Source of the DNA: Bacteroidia bacterium
GTDB taxonomy: Bacteria; Bacteroidota; Bacteroidia; J057
Direction of reading: 5' to 3'
Length of the DNA stretch: 64,000 nucleotides
Assembly (NCBI GenBank): GCA_033391075.1
Contig: JAWPMV010000001.1
Location: 558,001-622,000 of the forward strand
The translations under genes were made by a program, and so were the position numbers. A model generated the notes under the pieces. That model searched no databases and was not told where the DNA came from. It saw nothing but the letters and a program-made list of their open reading frames with translations. This document shows, piece by piece, positions 35,749-44,152 of this stretch (position 1 is its first letter; each line of letters opens with the position of its first letter).

Positions 35749-36735
35749 TTAATTTGATTTCTGTTTAAACCGATTCCGAAATATTTGCAGTTTCGAATTT
35801 TTTTCTTCTATGTTTATATAGCCCTCATCTTCCAGTAAATCTAGGTATCCTACCATCATGGCCCATCCAATTACGTTTCTTCCGTACATCTGAGTAAAGA
35901 TTTCATGGGGATTAAGGATGCCATTATCTATGTGAGATAAGCATTCCAGTTTTCTTCTGTGAATTCGCTTCTCTTGTTGACGAATGGTGTCATGAGCGTG
36001 TTCGAAGGCTTCATAATGACCCGGGAATACTTTTTGAATCTCCAGTTTTTTCAGACGTTTATAAGAATCCAACATTTGAAGCAAGCCTTTTACCCGCTCA
36101 TTGGGATTTTCCAGACTGGGATCAATTACGGGGCTGGGAGTAATGGAAAGCAGCATATCTGAAGAAATCAAATGTTGCGCTTCTGCCTGGTAAAAACAGC
36201 ATTGATTGATACAATGCCCGGGGGTATATAGGACCTCCCATTTATTCCCGCCCATGTCCAGAAAATCTCCTTCTTCGTAACTCATGAGATATTTTTCCGG
36301 AATAGCTTCCCAGGCAGTACCGAATGCCTGAAATATGCGGGCGAAAGTTTGCTGGACAATGGTATCTGGTCCCGCACCATACAAATTGAGATTGTCTTTT
36401 ATGAGTTTGATCCGACTTTCTCTCATTGCCGACAAATCAAGGGCCCATGGCCAGGCATAGCGTGGGAGATATACCTTCGCTCCACTTTCTTTAGCCAGAC
36501 TTGCCGCTGCCCCCATATGATCGACATGAGCATGTGTGATGATTATTTTTTGCAAATCCCCAATCTCAAGTCCTTCTTTGGCCAGTCCTTCTCGTATCGC
36601 CTGTATATTCTGAGCTGTCTTTTCTCCACAATCAATAAGTACGGGTTCAGGCTCTACAAACAAATAAGCATTGACAGATTTCATCCCGAAGAGGGTGGGA
36701 AGCTCAAGACGAATGGGGGGAGTATATGACATCAA
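35749..36735 (-). CDS. Metallo-beta-lactamase-fold hydrolase
   Basis: A 328-residue MBL-fold protein. The metal motif THAHVDHMG supplies His68, His70, Asp72 and His73. Further ligands come from TPGHC near 177 and FPGHYE near 246. Residues beyond about 260 form a C-terminal helical domain. Family members include thioesterases and glyoxalase II-like enzymes; the substrate is not evident. The stop of this gene is followed by a gap to the response regulator, and the HAD phosphatase gene lies 6 bases upstream, so these two probably form one unit. Confidence 0.85.
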   Translation of the reverse strand: MMSYTPPIRLELPTLFGMKSVNAYLFVEPEPVLIDCGEKTAQNIQAIREGLAKEGLEIGDLQKIIITHAHVDHMGAAASLAKESGAKVYLPRYAWPWALDLSAMRESRIKLIKDNLNLYGAGPDTIVQQTFARIFQAFGTAWEAIPEKYLMSYEEGDFLDMGGNKWEVLYTPGHCINQCCFYQAEAQHLISSDMLLSITPSPVIDPSLENPNERVKGLLQMLDSYKRLKKLEIQKVFPGHYEAFEHAHDTIRQQEKRIHRRKLECLSHIDNGILNPHEIFTQMYGRNVIGWAMMVGYLDLLEDEGYINIEEKNSKLQIFRNRFKQKSN

Positions 36736-36741
36736 AAATTG

Positions 36742-37392
36742 TTAGAAGACGAGTTTGTCAATTAGTTTGAGTAGTTTCTTGGGTTTGCTAAAGTCCTTGA
36801 TTACTGGAAGTCCCATTTCCTTAAATGGTCTGGATATGCCGGGCAATACTACGCCAATAAAATGTACATCCGCTTTTTTGGCTGCTTCGTAATCCGGCAT
36901 GGTATCTCCCCAGAATATCACTTCCGTATCGAATTTCTTTTTTAGCATACTCAATACTTCTGCCTTATTGCTAGTACTATACCAGTCCTGAAGAAAAGGA
37001 GTAAGTGTATGCCCGTACAAATGATCTTCTACTTCACTGATATGAGCCGCTGAACAAACAAATTTCAGATTAGAGGTGTTTTGGAAAAATTCCGGTATCC
37101 CTGCAACCAGTTTTGCTTCGGCTAGGATGGGCTTATAAATTTTCAGGGATTCTTCTACATAATCTTCTGCCTGCTTACGGGAAGCATTTTTGTCCATCCC
37201 TATAATATGTTCAAAGATGTAGGCAAATTTCTCCTTCCTTGGCATTCCGATCGTACTATGTGCATAGGCCCGAACTTCCTCCACTTTCTCTGGAAATTCC
37301 CGGGCGATCATCTCCTCATATATCCGAAGCTTGATCGACTCCGTATCCACAATTACTCCATCTTTATCAAAAACAAAAATAGGATCAGGCAT
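36742..37392 (-). CDS. HAD-superfamily phosphatase
   Basis: A 216-residue HAD hydrolase with motif I FVFDKDGVIVD (nucleophile Asp9 and acid-base Asp11), motif II in KFVCSAA and motif IV WGDTMPDYEAA. The cap between motifs I and II is helical, as in subfamily IA enzymes of the phosphoglycolate phosphatase/beta-phosphoglucomutase group. The substrate is unknown. It lies 6 bases upstream of the MBL-fold gene and was probably transcribed first in a two-gene operon. Confidence 0.85.
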   Translation of the reverse strand: MPDPIFVFDKDGVIVDTESIKLRIYEEMIAREFPEKVEEVRAYAHSTIGMPRKEKFAYIFEHIIGMDKNASRKQAEDYVEESLKIYKPILAEAKLVAGIPEFFQNTSNLKFVCSAAHISEVEDHLYGHTLTPFLQDWYSTSNKAEVLSMLKKKFDTEVIFWGDTMPDYEAAKKADVHFIGVVLPGISRPFKEMGLPVIKDFSKPKKLLKLIDKLVF

Positions 37393-37574
37393 GTCTTTTT
37401 TTATTAGGGCGGGAAAATAAAACAGGATTGGGAGAATACAAAAAGGAAGTAGGGATCAATTTTTTTTGATTTCGTGCATCCCCGGACCCGCCTTATCCGT
37501 CTATTTAGTAGTTTAAGCTAAAAAACACTATTTTCGTTAATTGAAAGATTTACATTTGAGAATAACACAATACT

Positions 37575-38336
37575 ATGCTAAAAGCCGTTATCGTTGAAGA
37601 TGAAAAGAATAGCCAGGAGTTGCTGAAAGAGCTGATCGGTGAATATTGTGAAGGAGTAGAAGTGGTTGCGATTGCAGGTAATGTTGCAGAAGGACTCGCC
37701 GCCTTGAAAGAACATAAACCGAGTTTACTTTTCCTAGATATAGAACTGCCCGATGGGGATGGATTTCAGATTCTTGAAAATGCTGAAAACCTGGACTTTG
37801 ATGTCATTTTCACAACTGCATACGACCAGTATGCGATGAAGGCATTCAAGTTTTCTGCAACTGACTATCTGTTGAAACCAGTAGATATTGACGAACTACA
37901 GAGTGCAGTCGAAAGAGTAACTGAGAAGCAGAAAGAAGAGGATGGTTCTGATAAAAGTGAGCAACTAAGTGCTTTGATAGCCAATGTCCGTAACATGGGC
38001 AAGCCTTTCAAACGCATCGTGCTTCCTACTTCCAATGGATTTACCGTTGTTAACCCGGAAGACATCATTCGTTGTGAATCAGACCGAAACTATACCTTCA
38101 TATTTCTGAATGATAAAAGACGTATCCTGGTTTCCAGAACCATCAAAGAATATGATGAAATGTTGAGAGATTTCAATTTCTTCCGCATCCATCAATCTCA
38201 CCTGATCAATCTGGCTTATCTGAAAAACTATACCCGAGGTAGAGGAGGTTATGTAGAATTGTCAGACGGTACGACCCTCGATGTTTCTGCCAGAAGAAAA
38301 TCAGAATTCCTCAAGCGAATGGCTTACGATAGTTGA
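37575..38336 (+). CDS. LytTR-family response regulator
   Basis: A 253-residue response regulator. Residues 1-120 are the receiver, with the acidic VEDE, phosphoacceptor Asp55 (LLFLDIELPDGDGF), Thr in VIFTTAYDQYAMKAF and Lys in YLLKPVD. Residues of about 145-250 are a LytTR DNA-binding domain (IRCESDRNYTFIFL, FFRIHQSHLINLAYL). It acts as a transcription factor, usually paired with a LytS-type histidine kinase; no such kinase is next to it. A TACATTTG -7-like box is at 37551-37558, 17 bases before the ATG. Confidence 0.93.
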   Translation: MLKAVIVEDEKNSQELLKELIGEYCEGVEVVAIAGNVAEGLAALKEHKPSLLFLDIELPDGDGFQILENAENLDFDVIFTTAYDQYAMKAFKFSATDYLLKPVDIDELQSAVERVTEKQKEEDGSDKSEQLSALIANVRNMGKPFKRIVLPTSNGFTVVNPEDIIRCESDRNYTFIFLNDKRRILVSRTIKEYDEMLRDFNFFRIHQSHLINLAYLKNYTRGRGGYVELSDGTTLDVSARRKSEFLKRMAYDS

Positions 38337-38441
38337 TTTGCGAACATATAACTAAGAAATTCGTTCATCCTTATAGGGAAAGCCCAAAAGCTTTCCCTAC
38401 ATTTTTTTTAATTTGCGACAAGAATTACTCGAACAATATAA

Positions 38442-39836
38442 ATGCTAGATTCACTTACACCCGCCCGGATCGTACAGGAGCTTGACAAATTCATCATTGG
38501 TCAGGCAGAAGCGAAGAAGTCCGTAGCTATTGCTCTAAGGAACCGTTGGAGAAGGCTGAAAGCTGCCGAAGAGATCCGCAAGGAGATCATCCCCAACAAT
38601 ATCATGATGATCGGACCTACCGGTGTAGGTAAAACCGAGATTGCCCGAAGGTTGGCTCAATTGGCTCAGGCACCTTTTGTTAAGGTGGAAGCTTCCAAGT
38701 TTACAGAAGTGGGCTATGTAGGGCGTGATGTAGAAAGCATGGTCCGCGACCTGGTGGAACAATCCGTCAATTTGGTCAGAGCTGAGCAAAAGGAGAAAGT
38801 AAAGGAAGCGGCTTTGGAAAACGCCAATGAAGCTATCCTGGATATATTGATTCCGCCTATTCGCAAGAAAAACAAGAATCCCATTATCCTCTCGGATGAT
38901 ATAAAAGAAGGCATTGGCTTTAATACCAGTTCTGCCTCGGAAGAAGAACTCAATGAGCGGACCCGGGATAAGTTCAGGCAAAAACTCTTGAATGGAGATT
39001 TAGAGGAAAGGAAAATCGAACTGGAAGTAACAGTTCCATCTCATAATGTTCAAATCGTTGGGCCTATGGGTATGGACGGTATGGACGGCCTGCAGGATAT
39101 GTTGAGTGGGATGATGCCTAAGAAGCAGAAGAAGCGAAAAATGACGGTTGCGGAAGCCCGCGAACATTTGATTGAAGAAGAAGCTGCCCGACTGATAGAT
39201 ATGGATAGCGTAACCCGTGAAGCCATTGAAAGAGCGGGCAATAGTGGAATCATTTTCATAGACGAAATCGACAAAGTTGCCGTTTCCAGCGAAGGAGGCA
39301 GAGGAGGAGCGGATGTTTCTCGTCAGGGAGTACAAAGAGACCTCTTGCCCATCGTTGAGGGATCAACGGTCAATACCAAGCATGGTGTGATCAAAACAGA
39401 TCATATCCTCTTTATTGCGGCTGGGGCTTTTCATATTGCCAAGCCCTCGGACCTGATTCCGGAACTTCAGGGACGTTTCCCCATTCGAGTAGAACTCAAT
39501 TCTCTGACCGAGAATGATTTCGTAAGGATTCTCTCCGAACCTCAAAACGCCTTGACCAGGCAATACAGTGCTTTGTTGGAAAGTGAGAACGTAAAACTGA
39601 ACTTTGAGGAGAAAGCGATCGCTGTCATGGCTCGTATGGCATTTCAGGTAAATCAGGAAGTGGAGAATATTGGTGCACGTAGATTGCATACCATCATAAG
39701 CAATCTGCTGGATGATATTCTTTTCGAAGTACCGGATTTGAATCCTGAGAGTTCCTTTACCATAACTGCTGATTTTGTAGAGGAAAAGTTGGGGAAAATG
39801 GTTGATAAAAAAGATCTCAGCCAGTATATCCTGTAA
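38442..39836 (+). CDS. hslU: ATP-dependent protease ATPase subunit HslU
   Basis: A 464-residue AAA+ unfoldase with the N-terminal TPARIVQELDKFIIGQAEAK, Walker A GPTGVGKTE (58-66), the family-specific insertion (I domain) at about 110-240 and Walker B IIFIDEIDK near 270. The sensor segment RFPIRVEL and the C-terminal YIL tail, which docks on HslV, are present. HslU forms a hexamer that feeds proteins to the HslV peptidase. hslV is not adjacent, unlike in many genomes. It is followed by cdd. Confidence 0.97.
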   Translation: MLDSLTPARIVQELDKFIIGQAEAKKSVAIALRNRWRRLKAAEEIRKEIIPNNIMMIGPTGVGKTEIARRLAQLAQAPFVKVEASKFTEVGYVGRDVESMVRDLVEQSVNLVRAEQKEKVKEAALENANEAILDILIPPIRKKNKNPIILSDDIKEGIGFNTSSASEEELNERTRDKFRQKLLNGDLEERKIELEVTVPSHNVQIVGPMGMDGMDGLQDMLSGMMPKKQKKRKMTVAEAREHLIEEEAARLIDMDSVTREAIERAGNSGIIFIDEIDKVAVSSEGGRGGADVSRQGVQRDLLPIVEGSTVNTKHGVIKTDHILFIAAGAFHIAKPSDLIPELQGRFPIRVELNSLTENDFVRILSEPQNALTRQYSALLESENVKLNFEEKAIAVMARMAFQVNQEVENIGARRLHTIISNLLDDILFEVPDLNPESSFTITADFVEEKLGKMVDKKDLSQYIL

Positions 39837-39865
39837 AAAACCTATCTTGAGAGCTTCTCAAAACC

Positions 39866-40357
39866 ATGACTATGGAAAAGAAGGAGTTCAAGATTTCCTA
39901 TCAGCTATTTTCTGAAAGATCACAACTTCCCCAGGATGAGCAAAATCTTCTGGACAGGGCCTTTCGTTCCTGCAATTTTGCCTATGCGCCATTTAGTCGC
40001 TTTCGGGTGGGAGTAGCAGTTTTGCTGGATGGAGGGGATATCGTTTTAGGTAATAATCAGGAAAATAAAGCTTTCCCTTCCGGACTCTGTGCCGAACGGG
40101 TTGCCCTCTTTTCCATAGGAGCTTCTGGGAAAGCGACTAAGATTCGCAAAATGGCTATCCGTGCGATTAGTGCTGTAAATAAGGTAGATGCCCCTGCGAT
40201 GCCCTGTGGAGCTTGCAGGCAGGTCATGCTCGAGTACGAGCAGATGACAGATCACGATATGGTCGTTCTGATGCAGGGAGAAGAAGGAGATATCCTCCGG
40301 GTAGAAGGTGTAGCCAAAAGTCTGCTTCCCTTCCACTTTGATACAAAATTCACCTAA
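39866..40357 (+). CDS. cdd: Cytidine deaminase
   Basis: A 163-residue zinc deaminase that converts cytidine and deoxycytidine to uridine and deoxyuridine in pyrimidine salvage. The catalytic CAE motif is Cys75-Ala-Glu77 and the second zinc motif is PCGACRQ (Cys114, Cys117). The N-terminal YAPFSRFRVGVAVL is the substrate-binding segment. It is a tetrameric-type small enzyme. It begins 29 bases after hslU. It could start at either ATG 39866 or the second ATG two codons later. Confidence 0.96.
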   Translation: MTMEKKEFKISYQLFSERSQLPQDEQNLLDRAFRSCNFAYAPFSRFRVGVAVLLDGGDIVLGNNQENKAFPSGLCAERVALFSIGASGKATKIRKMAIRAISAVNKVDAPAMPCGACRQVMLEYEQMTDHDMVVLMQGEEGDILRVEGVAKSLLPFHFDTKFT

Positions 40358-40393
40358 ATCAAAATGTTAGCCCAAAAAAGCCGCGCTGGGGAT

Positions 40394-40480
40394 GGAACGA
40401 AAATGTAGCGGATGGAAATGTGGGTAGGCCTTGGTTTTTTCGTTCCGATTTTGTGCAACTTTTCTAAAAAGTTGCGAAAA
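40394..40480. repeat. Dispersed hairpin element, family C, copy 2
   Basis: Two stems in the 149-base gap after cdd. GGAACGAAAA (40394-40403) pairs with TTTTCGTTCC (40437-40446). Then GCAACTTTT-CTA-AAAAGTTGC (40455-40475) is the counterpart of CCACCTTT-ACTAAA-AAAGGTGG at 32311-32332. Both copies follow CGATTTT and are followed by a run of A residues. Confidence 0.55.
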
Positions 40481-40506
40481 GAACCCTATAATATTTATCA
40501 AAAACA

Positions 40507-40824
40507 ATGATCGCAAACACACCCGAACCTCCCTATTACGCAGTCATATTCAGCTCTACGAGAACAGAAGGCGATAATGGCTACATCGATATGGCCATTC
40601 GCATGGAAGAACTGGCCCGTGAGCAAGCAGGATTTTTAGGCATAGAAAGCGCAAGAAGTGAAGTAGGCATAACGGTCTCCTACTGGAAAGACCTGGAGTC
40701 CATCAAAAAATGGAAACAGAATTCCGAACATCTGATCGCCCAACGAAAAGGGAGGTCGGATTGGTACAAAAGCTATAAGACACGCATAGCCAAAGTCGAA
40801 AGAGACTACGGTTTTGAGCTGTAG
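40507..40824 (+). CDS. Antibiotic-biosynthesis-monooxygenase (ABM) domain protein
   Basis: A 105-residue ABM-fold protein of the ferredoxin-like dimeric alpha-beta barrel group. Segments are YYAVIFSSTR, REQAGFLGIESAR and VSYWKDLESIKKWKQNSEH, ending in KVERDYGFEL. This branch is common and often annotated as a putative monooxygenase or heme-degrading relative. The catalytic function is uncertain. It directly follows the family C repeat, without a recognisable promoter. Confidence 0.8.
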   Translation: MIANTPEPPYYAVIFSSTRTEGDNGYIDMAIRMEELAREQAGFLGIESARSEVGITVSYWKDLESIKKWKQNSEHLIAQRKGRSDWYKSYKTRIAKVERDYGFEL

Positions 40825-40894
40825 AGATTTTATATGTCCATGCAGCGAAAATTCGTAGAATTTCGATTGGATAGATATACAATAAATTGAATTT

Positions 40895-41500
40895 ATGATC
40901 AACAAGCGACTATCAACTATCATACTGTGCATACTTTTTTCCGGATGTTGCATTCGGAGTTCCGCTCCCTGTTTCTGTTCACCTCCCGATCCCGAAATCG
41001 AAGCGCAAGCCCTGAGTTGGATCAGTCCCTTTGATGCTTCCACAGATCACATATTTGAAGACGAAAATGGAATCCTGGATACCCTGGAAATCGAAAGAAT
41101 TCAGGATACGGAATGGACAGGCGGTGAGGAATGTGGAACACAAGGAGATCGGGAAGTTGCAGTTTTACGATCCAAAAGCAATAACGAAAGGCTTTTCAGC
41201 CTCTCAGCTAGCCAAAACGTACTCGTAAGTTTTAACTTATATGAAGAACCCACTTCCTTTATTCCCGGATATCTGAATACCCTGGGCGATGAAATCATCG
41301 TATTTGAGGAAAACAGCGATGGGGAGCTGGATGAAAATTTTGAGTGGCAAGGGGAAAGCTTAAGGGTTATAAAGATAGCCTGTGAAAGTACGGATACGAG
41401 CTGCGACGATTATAAGATGAAAAGTTTTATTGTCTCCGAAAGCCTGGGATTGCTGGAGTACGTTGATATGAATGGATTAAAATGGAGCCGGATCAATTGA
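40895..41500 (+). CDS. Putative lipoprotein, unknown function
   Basis: A 201-residue exported protein with a hydrophobic start and a lipobox-like FSGC (Cys18). The mature part is acidic with several Cys residues (CCIRSSAPCFCSPP, EECGTQ, KIACESTDTSCDD) that may form disulfides. No known domain is recognised. It is the first gene of a tight run of small genes reaching 42641. It may be Bacteroidota-specific. Confidence 0.6.
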   Translation: MINKRLSTIILCILFSGCCIRSSAPCFCSPPDPEIEAQALSWISPFDASTDHIFEDENGILDTLEIERIQDTEWTGGEECGTQGDREVAVLRSKSNNERLFSLSASQNVLVSFNLYEEPTSFIPGYLNTLGDEIIVFEENSDGELDENFEWQGESLRVIKIACESTDTSCDDYKMKSFIVSESLGLLEYVDMNGLKWSRIN

Positions 41501-41532
41501 TCCTGAGAGGGCTTCATCATATTGAAGCAAAG

Positions 41533-41904
41533 ATGAAAACACAAGAAATCGTTTATACCATCGAAGAATTTTACGATTGCCCCCGAGAGGGAATCGCCGA
41601 ATACCAGGGAACTCCGGTTTACTATACCTGCCTTTTTGATGAAGAAGCAGAGGAATGGTCGTCGATATACGAACTTCGTGAACTGGCAGATGAGAGCCTG
41701 AGTAAAATATTCAAACATGAAGGAAATTGGCGGGACTGGAGCTATGTTCCCCAGAAAAAAGTTCTGCAGGCAGCGGGCGAGGGAGCAGAAGTCCAACAAA
41801 GCTTTATCTTGAAAGAGGGAGAAAGAATTAGACGGAAGGCGGTATTTATTCGCTTTGCTAAAGGATGTTGGAATGGCTATCTGGTAGAATGGCATCCTAT
41901 TTAG
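41533..41904 (+). CDS. Small protein with YxDCPRxGxAxYxG-type motif
   Basis: A 123-residue protein starting at the ATG at 41533; an open frame from 41482 overlaps the lipoprotein gene and is less likely. The N-terminal EEFYDCPREGIAEYQGTPVYY and the central NWRDWSYVP resemble a widespread uncharacterised family whose members often carry an EYxDCPR(x)GxAD(Y/F)xGxPH motif with a later W-x2-W pair. There is no signal peptide. The function is unknown. The setting, between a lipoprotein and an immunity-like gene, suggests an accessory role. Confidence 0.6.
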   Translation: MKTQEIVYTIEEFYDCPREGIAEYQGTPVYYTCLFDEEAEEWSSIYELRELADESLSKIFKHEGNWRDWSYVPQKKVLQAAGEGAEVQQSFILKEGERIRRKAVFIRFAKGCWNGYLVEWHPI

Positions 41905-41907
41905 AAA

Positions 41908-42180
41908 ATGATGAACGATCCTCAGAAAAAAGCCATGGACCTGATTGCCTATCTGTCGGCAAGAAAAGATACAGAATTTATCACTAAAGAACTGCTTGCA
42001 GATGCATATGAACTCATTTTTCATTATGAGTGGGGGATCGCATTGGAAAATTTGATGGAGATGCTTTATGAAGAAGAATTCAGCTGGGATAAGGAGGGAC
42101 TGAGAATCGCTCGGGAAGCCTGGATAGCTGCTGGATTGAACTGGAAGGTTTGGAAGTCTCTTTTAAAAACGGGAAGTTAA
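41908..42180 (+). CDS. MafI-like putative immunity protein
   Basis: A 90-residue acidic, all-helical protein. The pattern AYELIFHYEWGIALENLMEMLYEEE followed by AREAWIAAGLNWKVWKSLLK resembles the MafI family of polymorphic-toxin immunity proteins, which have an E-x-x-LALE-L-x3-L-x-E core and a final GL-x5-W-x2-L. The match is by pattern only. No toxin gene is adjacent. It starts 4 bases after the previous gene, so the two are on one transcript. An ATG one codon later is an alternative start. Confidence 0.5.
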   Translation: MMNDPQKKAMDLIAYLSARKDTEFITKELLADAYELIFHYEWGIALENLMEMLYEEEFSWDKEGLRIAREAWIAAGLNWKVWKSLLKTGS

Positions 42181-42185
42181 AGCCT

Positions 42186-42641
42186 ATGTCCTACGTCCTA
42201 CATGCAATCGTAGCAAAAGAAGCAGTGTTAGACCGAATGCTATCTGAAATAAAAGCTGCTAAGAAAATAAACCTGGAACAAGGCTTTGCCATGATCCCCG
42301 TAAATGGAAAGCTGGCAGATATTATAGATCCTGCTTCAGATTCAGAATGTATTGCAGATTTTATCATGTTGACTGATGCTTTCGAAGAAAGAGTTCTGGA
42401 GATTCTTAAAGAAGAGAAATGGGCCTACCTGGAATCAGAATTCTTCGGCGGAAGGGGTGGACATATGGGTATTGTTTGGGAAGAGGGCAAAAGAAAAATG
42501 GAAATCTCAGAAAGCTATACTGGAGCAAATGAGCTCCTTAGGGAAATAGGGGTGAGGCGTACAAGTCATCTGGATGAGTTTGATTGTATGGGGCTGGGAA
42601 GGCATAGAAGTGTGGATGACTGGTTGGAAGAAAATCCATAA
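42186..42641 (+). CDS. Small cytosolic protein, possibly immunity-type
   Basis: A 151-residue protein starting at the ATG at 42186 (MSYVLHAIVAKE), 6 bases after the MafI-like gene; an earlier frame from 42150 overlaps that gene. The sequence contains WAYLESEFFGGRGGHMGIVWEEGK and a C-terminal ANELLREIGV helix. The EFFGG-G-x-x-x-x-VW segment recurs in uncharacterised small proteins often near toxins, but I cannot name the family. No signal peptide is seen. Confidence 0.5.
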   Translation: MSYVLHAIVAKEAVLDRMLSEIKAAKKINLEQGFAMIPVNGKLADIIDPASDSECIADFIMLTDAFEERVLEILKEEKWAYLESEFFGGRGGHMGIVWEEGKRKMEISESYTGANELLREIGVRRTSHLDEFDCMGLGRHRSVDDWLEENP

Positions 42642-42706
42642 CTTATGGTGTAAATACGACTTCTTAGTCGTTATGCCCTATAGAAAACCACTCAACCCTA
42701 AAGCCG

Positions 42707-44032
42707 ATGAAAACGAAAAGCCTGCTTATTCCCATTGTCCTATCCCTGTTTCTGCTAAATTTCCTTTCCTGTACACAGCCCAAAAAACCGGCCCCAAAAG
42801 ATTATGATTCTCAACTCCTCATCTCCTGGAATGAACTCATTTTCAAAATAGCTGTAGCTGAGGACGGACTTATGACCCTCAAAGGAGTCCGAACAGCAGC
42901 CATGATGCACACAGCTATGCATGATGCGATCAATAATAGCCTTAGTATTTATCAAACCCTTGCTTACCACAAAGAAATAATCTGGGTTGAACCAGAGCTA
43001 GCTGCTGTTCAGGCAGCTTTTGAAGTTGCTGTATCCCAGTATCCTGATCAGAAAAAGGTCTTCCAAATGGAATTGGATAAAGTGCTTTCAAAAATGGAAG
43101 AAGGACCTGGAATGGAACAAGCCATTGCTACAGGCAAAGAGGCTGCGATGGAAATCCTAAAAGTACGAAGTGAAGACCGATGGAATGCAGAGGCAAGCTA
43201 TGACTTTCATCCTATGGCGCCGGGGGTATATGCAGAATTCAATGAGCATAGTGGAACGCCCGAAGGTTTCATTTTTGGAGCGGGTTGGGCAAATGCAGAA
43301 ACCTTTCTATTGGATAGTCCCGACCATTTTCGCTCACCGCCTCCACCTGAAATCAAAAGTGAAGCCTACACCAAAGCCTTTGAAGAAGTCAAAAATTATG
43401 GATCGCAAGAAAGCGAAGTGCGGACAACTGACCAGGCACATTTGGCCATGTGGTGGAAAGACTTTGTTGAAAACTCTCATAATCGACTAGCAAGAGATTT
43501 AGTGGTTAAAGAAAAGCTGAACCTCTGGGAAGGAGCCCGTCTATTTGCCCTGCTAAACCTGACGATCTATGATGCCTATGTGAATGTGTTTGACAATAAA
43601 TTTCACTACAATCACTGGCGGCCCTATACTGCCATTCGGTGGGCAGAACATGATGAGAATCCCGATACTGAGGCTGATCCCGAATGGAACAATCTTCATA
43701 AACATACCTATGCCTTTCCTTCCTATCCTTCTGCCCATGGAACTGCAAGTTCGGCAGCTATGACTGTATTGGCTCATACCCTGGGCAAGGGAAATGATTA
43801 TATCTTTTCAATGCGGACGGATTCTGTAGATATAGGTGGACCATTTTCTGGCAAAATAGCCATGGATCCTCCAAGTCGATCTTTTGAGAAGTTCTCTGAT
43901 GCTGGTCTGGAAGCTTCTATGTCTCGCGTCTACCTGGGAATACATTTTCGCTACGATTCAGAGGAAGGACATGCTCTGGGAAATAAGATAGGGACCTACA
44001 CCAGCGAGAATTATTTGCTCAAAATAAACTAG
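42707..44032 (+). CDS. Vanadium-haloperoxidase/PAP2-family lipoprotein
   Basis: A 441-residue secreted lipoprotein (lipobox Cys22 in NFLSC) of the vanadium-dependent haloperoxidase/phosphatidic acid phosphatase type 2 superfamily. The phosphate/vanadate site is formed by HWRPYTAIR, then YPSAHGTASS and SRVYLGIHFRYD, i.e. the RP-x-SGH-x-SRxxxxxH signature in its bacterial form. It may be an acid phosphatase-like enzyme or a haloperoxidase; the residues seen do not decide this. It begins 65 bases after the small-gene cluster and probably does not belong to it. Confidence 0.88.
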   Translation: MKTKSLLIPIVLSLFLLNFLSCTQPKKPAPKDYDSQLLISWNELIFKIAVAEDGLMTLKGVRTAAMMHTAMHDAINNSLSIYQTLAYHKEIIWVEPELAAVQAAFEVAVSQYPDQKKVFQMELDKVLSKMEEGPGMEQAIATGKEAAMEILKVRSEDRWNAEASYDFHPMAPGVYAEFNEHSGTPEGFIFGAGWANAETFLLDSPDHFRSPPPPEIKSEAYTKAFEEVKNYGSQESEVRTTDQAHLAMWWKDFVENSHNRLARDLVVKEKLNLWEGARLFALLNLTIYDAYVNVFDNKFHYNHWRPYTAIRWAEHDENPDTEADPEWNNLHKHTYAFPSYPSAHGTASSAAMTVLAHTLGKGNDYIFSMRTDSVDIGGPFSGKIAMDPPSRSFEKFSDAGLEASMSRVYLGIHFRYDSEEGHALGNKIGTYTSENYLLKIN

Positions 44033-44152
44033 GAAATCCGGAAAAAAGCTTACTGGAAATTTATGGAATAGATTTGGTGGGTTAATCTAATGATTAAGGA
44101 CCTATTTCTGCCCGTTAACCATGAGGCCTTTACTCCCACTTAATACACTGAC

